Assembly: GCA_003402345.1 (NCBI GenBank)
Contig: QFXH01000002.1
Span: 1-64,000, forward strand
Origin: Candidatus Nitrotoga sp. MKT
GTDB lineage: Bacteria; Pseudomonadota; Gammaproteobacteria; Burkholderiales; Gallionellaceae
Reading direction: 5' to 3'
DNA: 64,000 nt
In this document: positions 1 through 8,470 of the stretch, piece after piece
Layout of the letters: the number at the start of each line of letters is the position of its first letter
Numbering within the stretch: position 1 is the first letter of the stretch
The notes under the pieces: model-generated
Seen by the model: only the letters and a program-made list of their open reading frames with translations
Told to the model about the DNA's origin: nothing
The model's database searches: none
Translations under genes and position numbers: made by a program

Positions 1-2
1 TA

Positions 3-299
3 GGAATCGATCTCGCCAAGAACGTTTTTGCCGTGCACGGCGTAGATGATAACGGCCAGGCTGTGCTGGTCAAGCCGAAAGTTTCACGCGCAGACCTGCT
101 GCCGCTGATCGCACAACTGCCACCGTGCCTGATCGGCATGGAAGCGTGTTCCGGCGCACACCACTGGGCGCGACAATTTCGCCAGTACGGTCACACCGTC
201 AAGCTGATGGCGCCAAAGTTCGTCGCGCCCTACCGCATGACCGGCAGGTTAATTGGGGTCAGACTCGATTTAACTTGTGACCGCATATATTATATTTGA
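3..299 (+). pseudogene. IS110-family transposase, N-terminal fragment
   Basis: The open frame enters the window at base 3 with GIDLAKN and continues through CLIGMEACSGAHHWARQF and MAPKFVAPYRM. This is the DEDD/RuvC-like N-terminal domain of IS110-family transposases. The recognisable homology stops near base 246, just after YRMTG, where intact proteins continue with GKRGKND. The following codons (LIGVRLDLT) come from unrelated repeat DNA. The 5' end lies outside the window, so only about 80 residues of a protein normally 330-400 aa long are present. It is a truncated, certainly non-functional copy. The break coincides with the first of three GGGGTCA-type repeats. Confidence 0.85.
255..276 (+). 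repeat. GGGGTCA...TTAACTT interspersed repeat, copy A
   Basis: The sequence runs ggggtcagactc, then gatttaactt, directly at the point where the IS110 fragment breaks off. It shares its GGGGTCA-ACTC head and TTAACTT tail with copies at 411-439 and 520-563. I recognise the motif only as a short interspersed, REP-like repeat. Its biological class is inferred. Confidence 0.5.
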
Positions 300-410
300 T
301 TTATTTGTGCACTTGAGGCTTCTTCCTATCTCGATTGGGCGTCTCAGTAGTGGAAGCGCAACTGAGCGACCATCAATGCATCACCCTCTATGCAATACAC
401 CACGGGGAAT

Positions 411-439
411 GGGGTCAAACTCAAATAGCACTAAGTTAA
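411..439 (+). repeat. GGGGTCA...ACTAAGTTAA interspersed repeat, copy B
   Basis: The head ggggtcaaactc is followed by a short spacer and the tail actaagttaa. The head matches copy A and the tail matches copy C (read on the minus strand at 520-563). It sits in a 240-bp stretch without a gene between the IS110 fragment and the TPR protein gene. Confidence 0.5.
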
Positions 440-490
440 TCGTATTAAATATATATAAAACAATAATTTAATAAAGTATTACCGCGGATT

Positions 491-1906
491 TCACAATTGC
501 CTAACCTCGCTAAAAAGGCTTAACTTAGTACCATTAGTATCTGACTTCGTTCGCGTTGACCCCGTTCGCGCATCGTCCAACCGATAAAGGTTATAACGCG
601 CCTTGTAGAAATTCGGATCGAGTTGCAGTGCAGTTGTGAATTCGCGCCGCGCTTCATTATGGCGGCGGGCTAGCATGTACGCATAACCAAGGTTGTTGTG
701 TACACGCGCCTTGCCAGGCGACTTTATCGCGGTATCTTCCCACAAACGAATCTCGCTAGCATAGTCCTGGTTCCGCAGAACGGTAAGGGAAGCCAAGCCT
801 AGCAACAGTAGCGCAACGCAAGCCTGAGTTCTTGTTCCGTCCGTCCACAATTTCAGTTCGATACACAAAGCAAGAGAGAGTGGCCATCCGGCCAGATACA
901 TCTGACGGTCGTTGGCGATATCGATACGCGGCAGAAACAGATGTAACGGGATTAGCTGCAACATCACCCACGCCAAGGCGAAACTGATCCACGGGCGTAC
1001 ACCCCAGCAGGCTACCATGATCACGAATAACGCAAGGAAGAAGATCAGTGGCAGCAAAATGGCGGAAAAATCATTTTGCAACGGCAGGCTCGGATCAATG
1101 TTCAGCCATAACGGTAAAGCCCATTGCCGCATCAGATAGGAAAAGGCAGCAATTTGATTTGCTATGTTGCCTTGCAAAGAATTGAGCTGGGCACTGCGTT
1201 CCATATGCGCCAGGTAGCTGTCATTGAACAGAAATATCAGTGCGCCCAGAATCAGTACCAGCCAGCTCGGCCATTGCGGCGTCAGGGCGCGTTTCCATTT
1301 ACCGCCACAAGCATATTCCCACAACAACAGCGCCAGCGGAAACGTGACGGCGGTTTCTTTAACGCCCAGGGCCATGACGAAGAGCAACGGAGTCAACCCA
1401 TACACTTTGACGCTGTTTTGCTGCGTGCGACCGTTGATGTAAGCGAGCAGCCCTGCCAGATAAAACAACGTCATCAATGAGGTAGAACGGCCGCATATAT
1501 AGGTGACGGCCTCGGTATAGACGGGGTGAGCGGCGAACAGCAATGCGACAAAAATCGGAACTTGCCGGAGTTTATCCTGCTGCAATTGTTGCTGCACAAA
1601 GGCCTGCGCTAATCTGTAGACCAGGTAAGCATTTGTCAGATGGATCAGCAGGTTGGTGAGATGAAAGCCGATCACACCTGTGCCCATTGTCCAGTTGAGT
1701 GTGTAGCTGAACTTGAGCAAGGGACGGATGCCGGTGGGCAAGCCTTCTGCCCAGCCTGCCCAGGAGTGTACGCTCGGATTGTTGACGATGACGTTGTAGT
1801 CATCGAACTGGAATGTGCCGTTAAGTGCATTCGCATAGCAGATTAACACTGCCAGCATGAGGCACAGTAGTACGCTGAAGTGCGTTTCAGGGAGCCGCGC
1901 GGGCAT
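491..1906 (-). CDS. Polytopic membrane protein with C-terminal TPR
   Basis: A 471-aa inner-membrane protein with many hydrophobic segments. Its N-terminal FDDYNVIVNNP motif and overall plan resemble O-mannosyltransferase/TMTC-like (PMT superfamily) proteins, in which an acidic loop after the first membrane helix contributes to catalysis. The last 80 residues contain a TPR unit (ARVHNNLGYAYMLARR, then ALQLDPNFYKARYNL). An upstream in-frame TTG at 1924 exists; the ATG at 1906 is preferred. Either start overlaps the carboxypeptidase gene, implying translational coupling. The C-terminal tail is encoded by interspersed repeat DNA. The substrate is unknown; a role in glycosylating exported proteins is only an inference. 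Confidence 0.7.
   Translation of the reverse strand: MPARLPETHFSVLLCLMLAVLICYANALNGTFQFDDYNVIVNNPSVHSWAGWAEGLPTGIRPLLKFSYTLNWTMGTGVIGFHLTNLLIHLTNAYLVYRLAQAFVQQQLQQDKLRQVPIFVALLFAAHPVYTEAVTYICGRSTSLMTLFYLAGLLAYINGRTQQNSVKVYGLTPLLFVMALGVKETAVTFPLALLLWEYACGGKWKRALTPQWPSWLVLILGALIFLFNDSYLAHMERSAQLNSLQGNIANQIAAFSYLMRQWALPLWLNIDPSLPLQNDFSAILLPLIFFLALFVIMVACWGVRPWISFALAWVMLQLIPLHLFLPRIDIANDRQMYLAGWPLSLALCIELKLWTDGTRTQACVALLLLGLASLTVLRNQDYASEIRLWEDTAIKSPGKARVHNNLGYAYMLARRHNEARREFTTALQLDPNFYKARYNLYRLDDARTGSTRTKSDTNGTKLSLFSEVRQL
520..563 (-). repeat. GGGGTCA...ACTAAGTTAA interspersed repeat, copy C
   Basis: On the minus strand the element reads ggggtcaacgcg, then gtcagatact, then actaagttaa. It matches copy B at both ends and has an enlarged spacer. 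It lies inside the 3' end of the TPR membrane-protein gene and encodes the charged tail residues TKSDTNGTKLSL of that protein. Confidence 0.5.
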
Positions 1907-2684
1907 GATCGAAAGCAAGATCAAGAATGTCTACAGCGTCCCACCAACGGTCTTTGCCATGCAACATCACGAGCAGTATTTCGTGACCACTCCGTTTGGC
2001 AAAAGCTACAAGACACTTGCCGGCATTGGGTGTGTAACCGGTCTTGAGGCCGAGTGCGCCATCGTAACGACCGATCAGCGCGTTCTTGTTTGCCAGCGTG
2101 TAAAGCTTCTTGCCGTCTAACGTGGCGATCTGCAAGTTTTTTTGCGAAGTAATCTCGAGCAATGAGGGGTATTTGAGTAACTCATGCGCCAACCGCGCAA
2201 GATCATGTGCGCTGGAATAGTGTTGGGTGGCATCGTGCCCGCAGGCGTTGGCGAAATGTGTGTCGCGCATACCGAGCTCTTTTGCGCGGCGATTCATTCG
2301 AGCCACAAAGCGTGTTTCACTTCCGCCCAAGTGATCGGCCAGCGCATGACAAGCGTCATTGGACGACGCGATCATTGTAGCGGCGAGCAGGTCTTGCACA
2401 CGAAAGCGCTCGCCAGCCTTAAGCGCAATACGCGAGCCCGTCTCAAGTGTAGATGCCAGACTGACCGATGCTACTTCTTGTAACTGTCCTTGTTCAAGAA
2501 CCAGCAGCGCGGTCATCAACTTGGTCAGGCTGGCAGGCGACAAGCGGTCATTGGGACGATGTTCCCAAATGGATGCACCATCCACTTTGACGAGATAGGC
2601 GTTAGCGGCCTGTGGAAAAGGATCGGGCTGCGCCTGTGCAGCCATGATGTGGCACCACAGGAACAGCCCGACCAAATACTTCAT
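1887..2684 (-). CDS. D-alanyl-D-alanine carboxypeptidase (S11 PBP)
   Basis: A 265-aa periplasmic penicillin-binding protein of peptidase family S11. A signal peptide (residues 1-18, ending AAQAQ) precedes all three active-site motifs: SLTK at 52-55, SSN at 108-110 and KTG at 215-217. Such enzymes remove the terminal D-Ala of peptidoglycan pentapeptides. The protein is shorter than PBP5 (about 400 aa) and lacks the C-terminal beta domain and amphipathic anchor, so it resembles PbpG/DacF-type short enzymes and is probably soluble. It starts 3 bp after the DUF3617 gene and overlaps the TPR gene, so the three genes look like one transcript. Confidence 0.9.
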   Translation of the reverse strand: MKYLVGLFLWCHIMAAQAQPDPFPQAANAYLVKVDGASIWEHRPNDRLSPASLTKLMTALLVLEQGQLQEVASVSLASTLETGSRIALKAGERFRVQDLLAATMIASSNDACHALADHLGGSETRFVARMNRRAKELGMRDTHFANACGHDATQHYSSAHDLARLAHELLKYPSLLEITSQKNLQIATLDGKKLYTLANKNALIGRYDGALGLKTGYTPNAGKCLVAFAKRSGHEILLVMLHGKDRWWDAVDILDLAFDHARAAP

Positions 2685-2687
2685 GCT

Positions 2688-3683
2688 TTAAAAGCCGAAC
2701 ATACCCTTCAGTTTTTTGATACCTTCCAACATACCGTTGGCTGGGTTATTTACGGAAGGCTTGTCGTTGGCTGGATTGTTCGCAGAGAACTTGCCCGATT
2801 CATGGGAAGCATCCGCTTCACTTGGCTTATTCTCATCCACAACGTCTTTCATGCCGCCCATGCATAGTTGGAAGCTCTCAGCGCTAGTCTTGCCTGTGTA
2901 GCTGCGGCCCTCGCATGCTTTGCGGCGTCTTTCTTCACGATAAACCTTGGCTTCTGCCGGACAATATGCAGATAGCTGCTGATAATTATTACCATTGAGT
3001 CCCTTGCAAATTGTCTTGGTGGTGGCAGCCATATCCAGCTTGCACTCTTTGGCGATAGAAGCGTTTTTTGATTGTTGATCATGCTGAAGTAGCATGGCAT
3101 AGGTTTGCACGTCTTTAGAGACATCCTTACGCACAATATCGCACAATTTTTTGCGCTGGTCGGCGCAATTAGTAAAGATGTGATCAGCGCTGCCGATCCA
3201 GACAACCGTGCTGTCGTATCCTGAGGTGTCACACATTTGCGCTTTTGCTTTAGCAAGCATCTCTTCCGAATCACAAGCTCCTCCAATGCGCTTGCCGCTA
3301 AAAGCCATATTCATGTCAATGTCTCGACCGCCTGATTTGCCTGATAGCTGCATCTTGCCTGCATAGCTGTTGGAGGTAGCAGTTTGCTCGCCAATGCCTG
3401 TCATTATCTCCCCGTTATGGTCGCAACGCGCTTTCCACGAGACTTTATTGCCGATGGTTTTGATGTCAGACATCTGGCAATTCTTGTCGCCGGAAGTCTT
3501 TCTGGGATCGCTTTCCCCGCCTTTGGCTATGCACACCTTCGTCGTAGTGGCGGGCATCGCGAAAGGCATGCCAGGGATTTCCATCTTGGAAGAGATTTCC
3601 CAGTATTCACCAGGTGCGGCATATGCTACAGCACCTAACATACTGATCATCATGACTAGAATGGCGGTAAAGTATTTGTTCAT
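2688..3683 (-). CDS. DUF3617-domain exported protein
   Basis: A 331-aa exported protein. Residues 1-23 form a signal peptide ending AYAAPG. They are followed by a DUF3617-like domain: a GEYWEISSKMEIPGMP start, then paired cysteines in KVCIAKG and NCQMSD, and WKARCDHNG. DUF3617 proteins have no established function. A second cysteine-rich segment (roughly residues 135-270) and a tail with two NNPAN units followed by MLEGIKKLKGMFGF are not part of the usual 150-200 aa domain. First gene of the putative operon with the carboxypeptidase and the TPR protein. Confidence 0.75.
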   Translation of the reverse strand: MNKYFTAILVMMISMLGAVAYAAPGEYWEISSKMEIPGMPFAMPATTTKVCIAKGGESDPRKTSGDKNCQMSDIKTIGNKVSWKARCDHNGEIMTGIGEQTATSNSYAGKMQLSGKSGGRDIDMNMAFSGKRIGGACDSEEMLAKAKAQMCDTSGYDSTVVWIGSADHIFTNCADQRKKLCDIVRKDVSKDVQTYAMLLQHDQQSKNASIAKECKLDMAATTKTICKGLNGNNYQQLSAYCPAEAKVYREERRRKACEGRSYTGKTSAESFQLCMGGMKDVVDENKPSEADASHESGKFSANNPANDKPSVNNPANGMLEGIKKLKGMFGF

Positions 3684-3844
3684 GATCGTTCCATAAAATT
3701 GATTGGTTGCTGAAAGATTATAAATCTAAGCCTAACTGCGCGTTAAATTTTACCCGCCCTCAACTTACCCTATGAGTTCAAGTTCAAAATACAACGGCTA
3801 AAGGAAGCTTACTATAGCGCATAGCTTTTCCGGGAAATACTTTT

Positions 3845-3916
3845 CTATTTGCAAAAATAGGGCTTCCAGAGGAGGAAGTCCATGAGTTGAACGAATAGCG
3901 TTTTACCGATGTTCAT
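3845..3916 (-). pseudogene. IS4-family transposase fossil (N-terminus)
   Basis: On the minus strand an ATG at 3916 opens a 23-codon frame beginning MNIGKTLFVQLMDFLLW. This corresponds to the highly conserved N-terminus of IS4-family transposases (typically MN-GKTLFAQLMDFLPW). The frame ends at a TAG at 3845, and nothing recognisable follows in any frame. This explains part of the otherwise empty 347-bp gap between the DUF3617 gene and gpsA (3684-4030), in which I see no other gene or clear signal. The family is called from memory of the motif. Confidence 0.65.
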
Positions 3917-4030
3917 TCATGGCAATCTCCGGCAGAAAAACAGGGATACGACTAGAACCACTCTTTACCAACATCCTTCATTGCTTGGAATTCTGAATCT
4001 ATCATGGCTTTCAGCGATTCACCTTTTCGT

Positions 4031-5035
4031 TTAACCGGGCAACGGTGAGTTAAATTCGGAGTTGGGCGCACGATTGAGCAATGCCTCGACCGCGCTCGCT
4101 GCCGGAACCTGCTCATACAATACGCTGTACACCGCCGCACAGATCGGCATGTCTACGCCCAAGCGTTGCGCCAAATGATGCACTTCGCGCACGGTATAAA
4201 CTCCCTCCGCCACGTGACCCAGTTGGCTCAAGATGTCCGGCAACGCCTTCTGTTGTGCCAGTAAAATGCCCACCTGCCGGTTGCGCGACAGGTCTCCGGT
4301 GCAAGTCAGGATCAAGTCGCCGGCGCCAGATAACCCACTCAAGGTTTCCGCACGCACACCCATTTTCAATCCCAGCCTCGTCATTTCTGCCAACCCGCGC
4401 GTAATCAGCCCGGCGCGTGCATTTTGCCCATAACCCATGCCTTCGGCGATGCCAGCGGCAATAGCCAGTACATTCTTGACGGCGCCGCCCACCTCAACAC
4501 CCATCACATCAGTGCTGGAGTAGATACGCAAGGACGAATGATGCAAGGATTGCGCCATCTGTTTGGCAAATTCTCCATCACTAGACGCCAAAATCATGGC
4601 CGTGGGGAGACCGCGCGCCACTTCCAAAGCGAAGCTCGGCCCGGACAACACGCCGCATGGGAAATTTTTCGGTAAGGTTTCTGCGGCCACTTGATGCGGC
4701 AGCTGTGTGGTGCCCGCCTCGAAACCCTTGCACGCCCAGATTACCGGAATCGGCATGGGCATTGCCGCGATCTGCTGTAGCGTGGCACGCAGGGCGGCAA
4801 TTGGTACAGCAACCAATATTAATTCCGCGCCAACGAATGCGGCGCGCAAATCAGCAGTAAGATTTAAATCCGGCGGTAATGGAATTTCCGGTAGGTAACG
4901 CTGATTGTAGCCGGTAGCACGCATTGCTTCGATTTGCGCCGCGTCGCACGCCCACAATGTAACGCGATGACGCGCAGACAGATTGATAGCCAGCGCGCTA
5001 CCCCATGCGCCAGCACCCAGTATAGTAATGTTCAT
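4031..5035 (-). CDS. gpsA: Glycerol-3-phosphate dehydrogenase [NAD(P)+]
   Basis: A 334-aa cytosolic enzyme that reduces dihydroxyacetone phosphate to sn-glycerol-3-phosphate, the backbone for phospholipids. It opens with the Rossmann motif GAGAWGSALA (residues 7-16). It also contains VIWACKGFE, the GPSFA segment, and GVEVGGAVKNVLAIAAGI with the catalytic lysine. Length fits the family (330-340 aa). It is the last gene of the secB operon, 19 bp after the SH3 protein; secB-gpsA linkage is common in Proteobacteria. Confidence 0.97.
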   Translation of the reverse strand: MNITILGAGAWGSALAINLSARHRVTLWACDAAQIEAMRATGYNQRYLPEIPLPPDLNLTADLRAAFVGAELILVAVPIAALRATLQQIAAMPMPIPVIWACKGFEAGTTQLPHQVAAETLPKNFPCGVLSGPSFALEVARGLPTAMILASSDGEFAKQMAQSLHHSSLRIYSSTDVMGVEVGGAVKNVLAIAAGIAEGMGYGQNARAGLITRGLAEMTRLGLKMGVRAETLSGLSGAGDLILTCTGDLSRNRQVGILLAQQKALPDILSQLGHVAEGVYTVREVHHLAQRLGVDMPICAAVYSVLYEQVPAASAVEALLNRAPNSEFNSPLPG

Positions 5036-5054
5036 CGTATTATGAAGGAGCCGG

Positions 5055-5501
5055 TTAATCGCCCCACACTTCGGTCGCCCTCACATAGCCTGTCATGCCA
5101 TCCGAATGACGTACTTTGACCCAGCCATTGCCCGAGCTTTCCAGCCATTCCAGCGCAACTTGCTGACGCGTATTGAATGCTATCGGCGCCCCCGCATCTG
5201 CCGCCTGATGTACCGCAGCAAGCGGTATCATCACTGCCACAAAGCGCTTGCCGCTTAAGGCGCGTTTTTCTATCCAAGCCAAGCTACCCGAGCTGTCGCG
5301 TACTTTAACCCAATCATCCAGGCTAACAACCTGCTCCAGCGGCAAGTAACGGTTCACCACAAATAATTTTTTTGCTTTAAGCGAGGGGGCATCATAAAGA
5401 ATGGCAGAACTATCCACGACAGACACGTAGTCCAGCGCACGCGCGGAACCTGCCGCTGTAACTAAAGCAATCAACAGGGATAGGGCGGCCAGCGATTTCA
5501 T
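5055..5501 (-). CDS. Exported SH3-domain protein
   Basis: A 148-aa protein with a signal peptide (residues 1-22, ending GSARA) and two bacterial SH3-like units. The first contains LYDAPSLKAKKLFVV and the second GNGWVKVRHSDGMTGYVRATEVWG. Such domains usually bind peptidoglycan or proteins in the envelope; no enzymatic motif is seen. It lies between secB (2-bp gap) and gpsA (19-bp gap), an arrangement conserved in several betaproteobacteria. A second, unrelated SH3 protein is at 9350-9856. Confidence 0.75.
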   Translation of the reverse strand: MKSLAALSLLIALVTAAGSARALDYVSVVDSSAILYDAPSLKAKKLFVVNRYLPLEQVVSLDDWVKVRDSSGSLAWIEKRALSGKRFVAVMIPLAAVHQAADAGAPIAFNTRQQVALEWLESSGNGWVKVRHSDGMTGYVRATEVWGD

Positions 5502-5503
5502 TT

Positions 5504-5998
5504 TTAATGCTGGGTATTCGTTGCGGCCTGTGCCTGTGCCTGCTGCTGTTTCTGCTGATGGTATAACACCTCAAAATTGATCGGATTAAGAAACACGGGG
5601 GCGAACCCGGCGTGAATCGCCATATTCGATACCACTTCCCGAAGATAGGGATAAAGGATATTAGGACAGACAATCGCCAATACCGATTCCAGCTCTTCCG
5701 ACGGCAGATTGCGCACTTGGAAAATACCAGCCTGTTTAGCCTCTATCAGGAACATCACCTTGTCTTTTTCCGGCAGCTTGGCGGTTACCGTAACAGTGAC
5801 GGTTACTTCATATAGACCCTCTCCCATAGAATGACTTTGGGTATTTAATTGCAGTTCAATGTTCGGACTCTCGCGTTCCAAAAAAATACTCGGCGCATTA
5901 GGGCTTTCCAGCGACAGGTCTTTCACATACAACTTCTCGATATTGAATAGGGGTTGTTGCTGTTCAGATGCGGCTGCGGGTGCTGATGCTTCACTCAT
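5504..5998 (-). CDS. secB: Protein-export chaperone SecB
   Basis: A 164-aa cytosolic chaperone that holds preproteins unfolded and delivers them to SecA. The family core runs from FNIEKLYVKDLSLESPNAP through EAKQAGIF to FPNILYPYLRE-like and NPINFEVLY segments. The N-terminus (SEASAPAAASEQQQ) and the Gln/Ala-rich tail are low-complexity and slightly longer than in E. coli SecB (155 aa). A GAAGGG-type ribosome site precedes the ATG. It lies between grxC and the SH3 gene on one transcript. Confidence 0.97.
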   Translation of the reverse strand: MSEASAPAAASEQQQPLFNIEKLYVKDLSLESPNAPSIFLERESPNIELQLNTQSHSMGEGLYEVTVTVTVTAKLPEKDKVMFLIEAKQAGIFQVRNLPSEELESVLAIVCPNILYPYLREVVSNMAIHAGFAPVFLNPINFEVLYHQQKQQQAQAQAATNTQH

Positions 5999-6021
5999 TA
6001 TATTTACCCTTCATTTTAAAA

Positions 6022-6279
6022 TTAACTATTCAATAACTGACTTAATTCACCACTATGTTCCAACGCCACCAAATTATCGTAGGTACCGACAAGGCGTGTA
6101 CCTATGTAAATTTGCGGCACGGTGCGCGCCCCGGTAATTTCCATCATTAGCCGGCGTTGCTCCGGTTGCAGATCCACACGTATTTTTTCGATTTCCGTTA
6201 CACCCCGGGCACGCAACAGCCGCTCGGCCAGCACGCAATACGGACATACTGCGGTGCAATACATCAATACTTTGGACAT
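6022..6279 (-). CDS. grxC: Glutaredoxin 3 (GrxC)
   Basis: An 85-aa glutathione-dependent disulfide reductase with the dithiol active site CPYC at residues 12-15. It also has the TVPQIYIG cis-proline segment and the GGCDDL-equivalent GTYDNLVALE. I start it at the ATG at 6279. The 12 codons upstream overlap the rhodanese gene and lack family similarity. It follows the rhodanese stop codon by 2 bp and precedes secB, the usual betaproteobacterial order. Confidence 0.94.
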   Translation of the reverse strand: MSKVLMYCTAVCPYCVLAERLLRARGVTEIEKIRVDLQPEQRRLMMEITGARTVPQIYIGTRLVGTYDNLVALEHSGELSQLLNS

Positions 6280-6281
6280 CA

Positions 6282-6692
6282 CTATTTTTTCAATGGCAGG
6301 CCAGCCTTTTGCCAAGCCGACACGCCACCCACCAAATTATACGCCAACTCAAATCCATGCTTATTCAGCAACACACAAGCCGCGGACGAACGTAGACCAC
6401 TGCTGTCCATCACTACGATAGGCTGTGTACGATAGCGTTCTAATTCTCCAATGCTCTCATCAAGCTTGCCAAATGGAATTTGTTTCGCATTCAGGACATG
6501 CCCGGCATTAAATTCTGCCTCTTCACGCACATCCAGAACTAAAGCATTCTTGTAGTTGATCAGTTGCAAAGCGGCGGCACTGCTTACTTCTTTTACCCCA
6601 CGTATGCTGTTGCCAATAAACGACCATAGCAACATCAAACCACTACTTACTGCCATTAAAATCATCCAGATATTATCTTGCACGAACTGCAT
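6282..6692 (-). CDS. Membrane-anchored rhodanese-like protein
   Basis: A 136-aa protein with an N-terminal transmembrane segment (about residues 9-26, MILMAVSSGLMLLWSF) and one rhodanese domain (LQLINYKNALVLDVREEAEF through GVSAWQKAGLPL). The position equivalent to the catalytic cysteine reads VMDSSGLRS, with serine in place of cysteine. Sulfurtransferase activity is therefore doubtful and a binding role is more likely. The ATG at 6692 has a GAGGAG ribosome site and overlaps the end of the pglL-like gene by 20 bp. First of the classic rhodanese-grxC-secB-gpsA set. Confidence 0.88.
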   Translation of the reverse strand: MQFVQDNIWMILMAVSSGLMLLWSFIGNSIRGVKEVSSAAALQLINYKNALVLDVREEAEFNAGHVLNAKQIPFGKLDESIGELERYRTQPIVVMDSSGLRSSAACVLLNKHGFELAYNLVGGVSAWQKAGLPLKK

Positions 6693-8424
6693 GCTGCCGC
6701 TCCTCGTATTTTTGGAGGGCAAATTCTAGCAGAGCAGCGAAGTTCCCGGGGCTTTTCTGTGCCAACACACTTAACTCTCTATACGCCACCTGAAAATCAT
6801 TGGGATACGACCAGATGGCGCGTTCCATCTGTAATTGTGCCGCAGCCTGCTCACCGGACAGCGCCAACAGCAGAGCCTCGCGGTACACCACTACACCAAT
6901 CGGCGCAAAAGACATCACTCTCTCATTCAATATGCGCTTATCAGCGAGATAGTCGGTGCCCACCTTTATCTTGCTACTCATGAACAAATCAAAGTAAGGC
7001 CGCAGCGGGACTGGCGCATGTGCTGCCATCAGATCTTCACGCCAGGAATAACCGTTTTTGCTTACTGCCTGCCGCAGCCCCATTAACATTTCCAGATCAC
7101 GGTAATGCTGCAACATTTGCCCCAAGGACAGCGTCCCAAACAACAGTATGGTCGCCAGCGCCAGCCGTCCCAGAAAGCGTAATTTCAAGCGATAAGTGGT
7201 GGTATCCAGCATGCCCAGAGTAAGCGCCGCCACCCCCAAAAAATAGGCATACCATAACGGATATTCCAACAAGCTGTGTATAGCCAACACACCCAGCAGG
7301 GCGTATCCCCACCAATGGTAAACGGTACGCTGTACGCGATTACATTGAATTAGCCACATTGCCAACGTACCCAATAAAATGAGCAAGCCAGCCAAACCCA
7401 TTTCTGCGGCAATCTGCGTTACCAATGAATGCGCATTGTTATATAGGCCGACAATATTAGTGTTCCGCAAAACAGGGCCGAATTGAAAATGCTGCCATGC
7501 GAACTGGCCAAAACCTGCACCCAGTAGAGGAAACTGGGTAAATATCTGCCATCCTTCCCGCCACAAATACAACCGGATGCTACCGCTAGTCCCTTCGCCA
7601 AACAGACGCCGCATTGTGGTAACGCTACCGGAAGCCCCTTCCAACCAAGGAATCTGCACTACACCATGCATCAAACCGAAACCCAGCAACAACAGTAAGG
7701 TATAACGCAAAAGGGGCAAACAAGATTTATCGCTACGCTGCCACCACCAAGCCATGCCTGCCATGAACAGCAAATATAACCAGACGCTACGCGAGCCGCT
7801 CAATACCAGAACGAAAAGCAGCGGCATGGTCAACAGCGCAACGTACCATGCACGCAGCAGGCTGCGCATATACAACAAGCCCAATGAGATTAACCCCAGC
7901 GTAATGTAGTTGGCGAAATGATTGGGCTGGGCCACATTGCCATAAACGGCCACGGAAATCTTGGCGGTAACCACCGCATCCAAAAAAGTATGCCAGCGAT
8001 AATTTTGCAATATACCAGCCAGGGCATTGAGTTCAGCCCCCACCAGCAGAAATGCAGCCAACGCTGTCGCCAATGCAGGCAAACCAAATTCCTCGCGTAG
8101 GCGTTGGCCAAGCATCATTAGTAGCGCCGCCCATAGCAAGTACAGGGCAAACAACAAAATCTGATCAAAATAGCCCACCCTGCCCAGTACAAACTGCACC
8201 ATACCTAGCAGTAGCAACCCAATGGGCAACAGAACGATGAGCGGAATTTCCGGTTGCAGCCAATAACGTTTTGTCACCAGCAGAGGCATGGCGGATAGCC
8301 CAAGAATAGCGGCACCCCATTCTTGGTAGAAGGTGGTGAGCGGATAGGAATGGTAATAATACAGAAACGGCAAAACCCACATTAATCCGACGAATGTCAA
8401 GCTAATGTGGGCGATACTAGGCAA
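6673..8424 (-). CDS. PglL-like O-oligosaccharyltransferase / O-antigen ligase family
   Basis: A 583-aa polytopic inner-membrane protein of the Wzy_C superfamily. About a dozen membrane helices surround a large periplasmic loop. The segment YNNAHSLVTQIAAEMGLAG carries the conserved histidine region of PglL/WaaL ligases, and GNVAQPNHFANYI is a family signature. The C-terminal soluble part matches the Wzy_C_2 region found in PglL. These enzymes move lipid-linked glycans to proteins or lipid A. The start codon is TTG at 8424 with a GAGGAAA site. Its 3' end overlaps the rhodanese gene. PglL versus WaaL cannot be settled from sequence alone. Confidence 0.82.
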   Translation of the reverse strand: MPSIAHISLTFVGLMWVLPFLYYYHSYPLTTFYQEWGAAILGLSAMPLLVTKRYWLQPEIPLIVLLPIGLLLLGMVQFVLGRVGYFDQILLFALYLLWAALLMMLGQRLREEFGLPALATALAAFLLVGAELNALAGILQNYRWHTFLDAVVTAKISVAVYGNVAQPNHFANYITLGLISLGLLYMRSLLRAWYVALLTMPLLFVLVLSGSRSVWLYLLFMAGMAWWWQRSDKSCLPLLRYTLLLLLGFGLMHGVVQIPWLEGASGSVTTMRRLFGEGTSGSIRLYLWREGWQIFTQFPLLGAGFGQFAWQHFQFGPVLRNTNIVGLYNNAHSLVTQIAAEMGLAGLLILLGTLAMWLIQCNRVQRTVYHWWGYALLGVLAIHSLLEYPLWYAYFLGVAALTLGMLDTTTYRLKLRFLGRLALATILLFGTLSLGQMLQHYRDLEMLMGLRQAVSKNGYSWREDLMAAHAPVPLRPYFDLFMSSKIKVGTDYLADKRILNERVMSFAPIGVVVYREALLLALSGEQAAAQLQMERAIWSYPNDFQVAYRELSVLAQKSPGNFAALLEFALQKYEERQHAVRAR

Positions 8425-8470
8425 ACGATTTCCTCATTCTCTATAAGTGGTACAGAATATAAAAAAGGCG

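Noticed and set aside
3952-4140. Minus-strand ORF overlapping the end of gpsA
   Set aside because: Most of it is a shadow of gpsA in another frame. The free part (KAMIDSEFQAMKDVGKEW) has no start and no recognised family.
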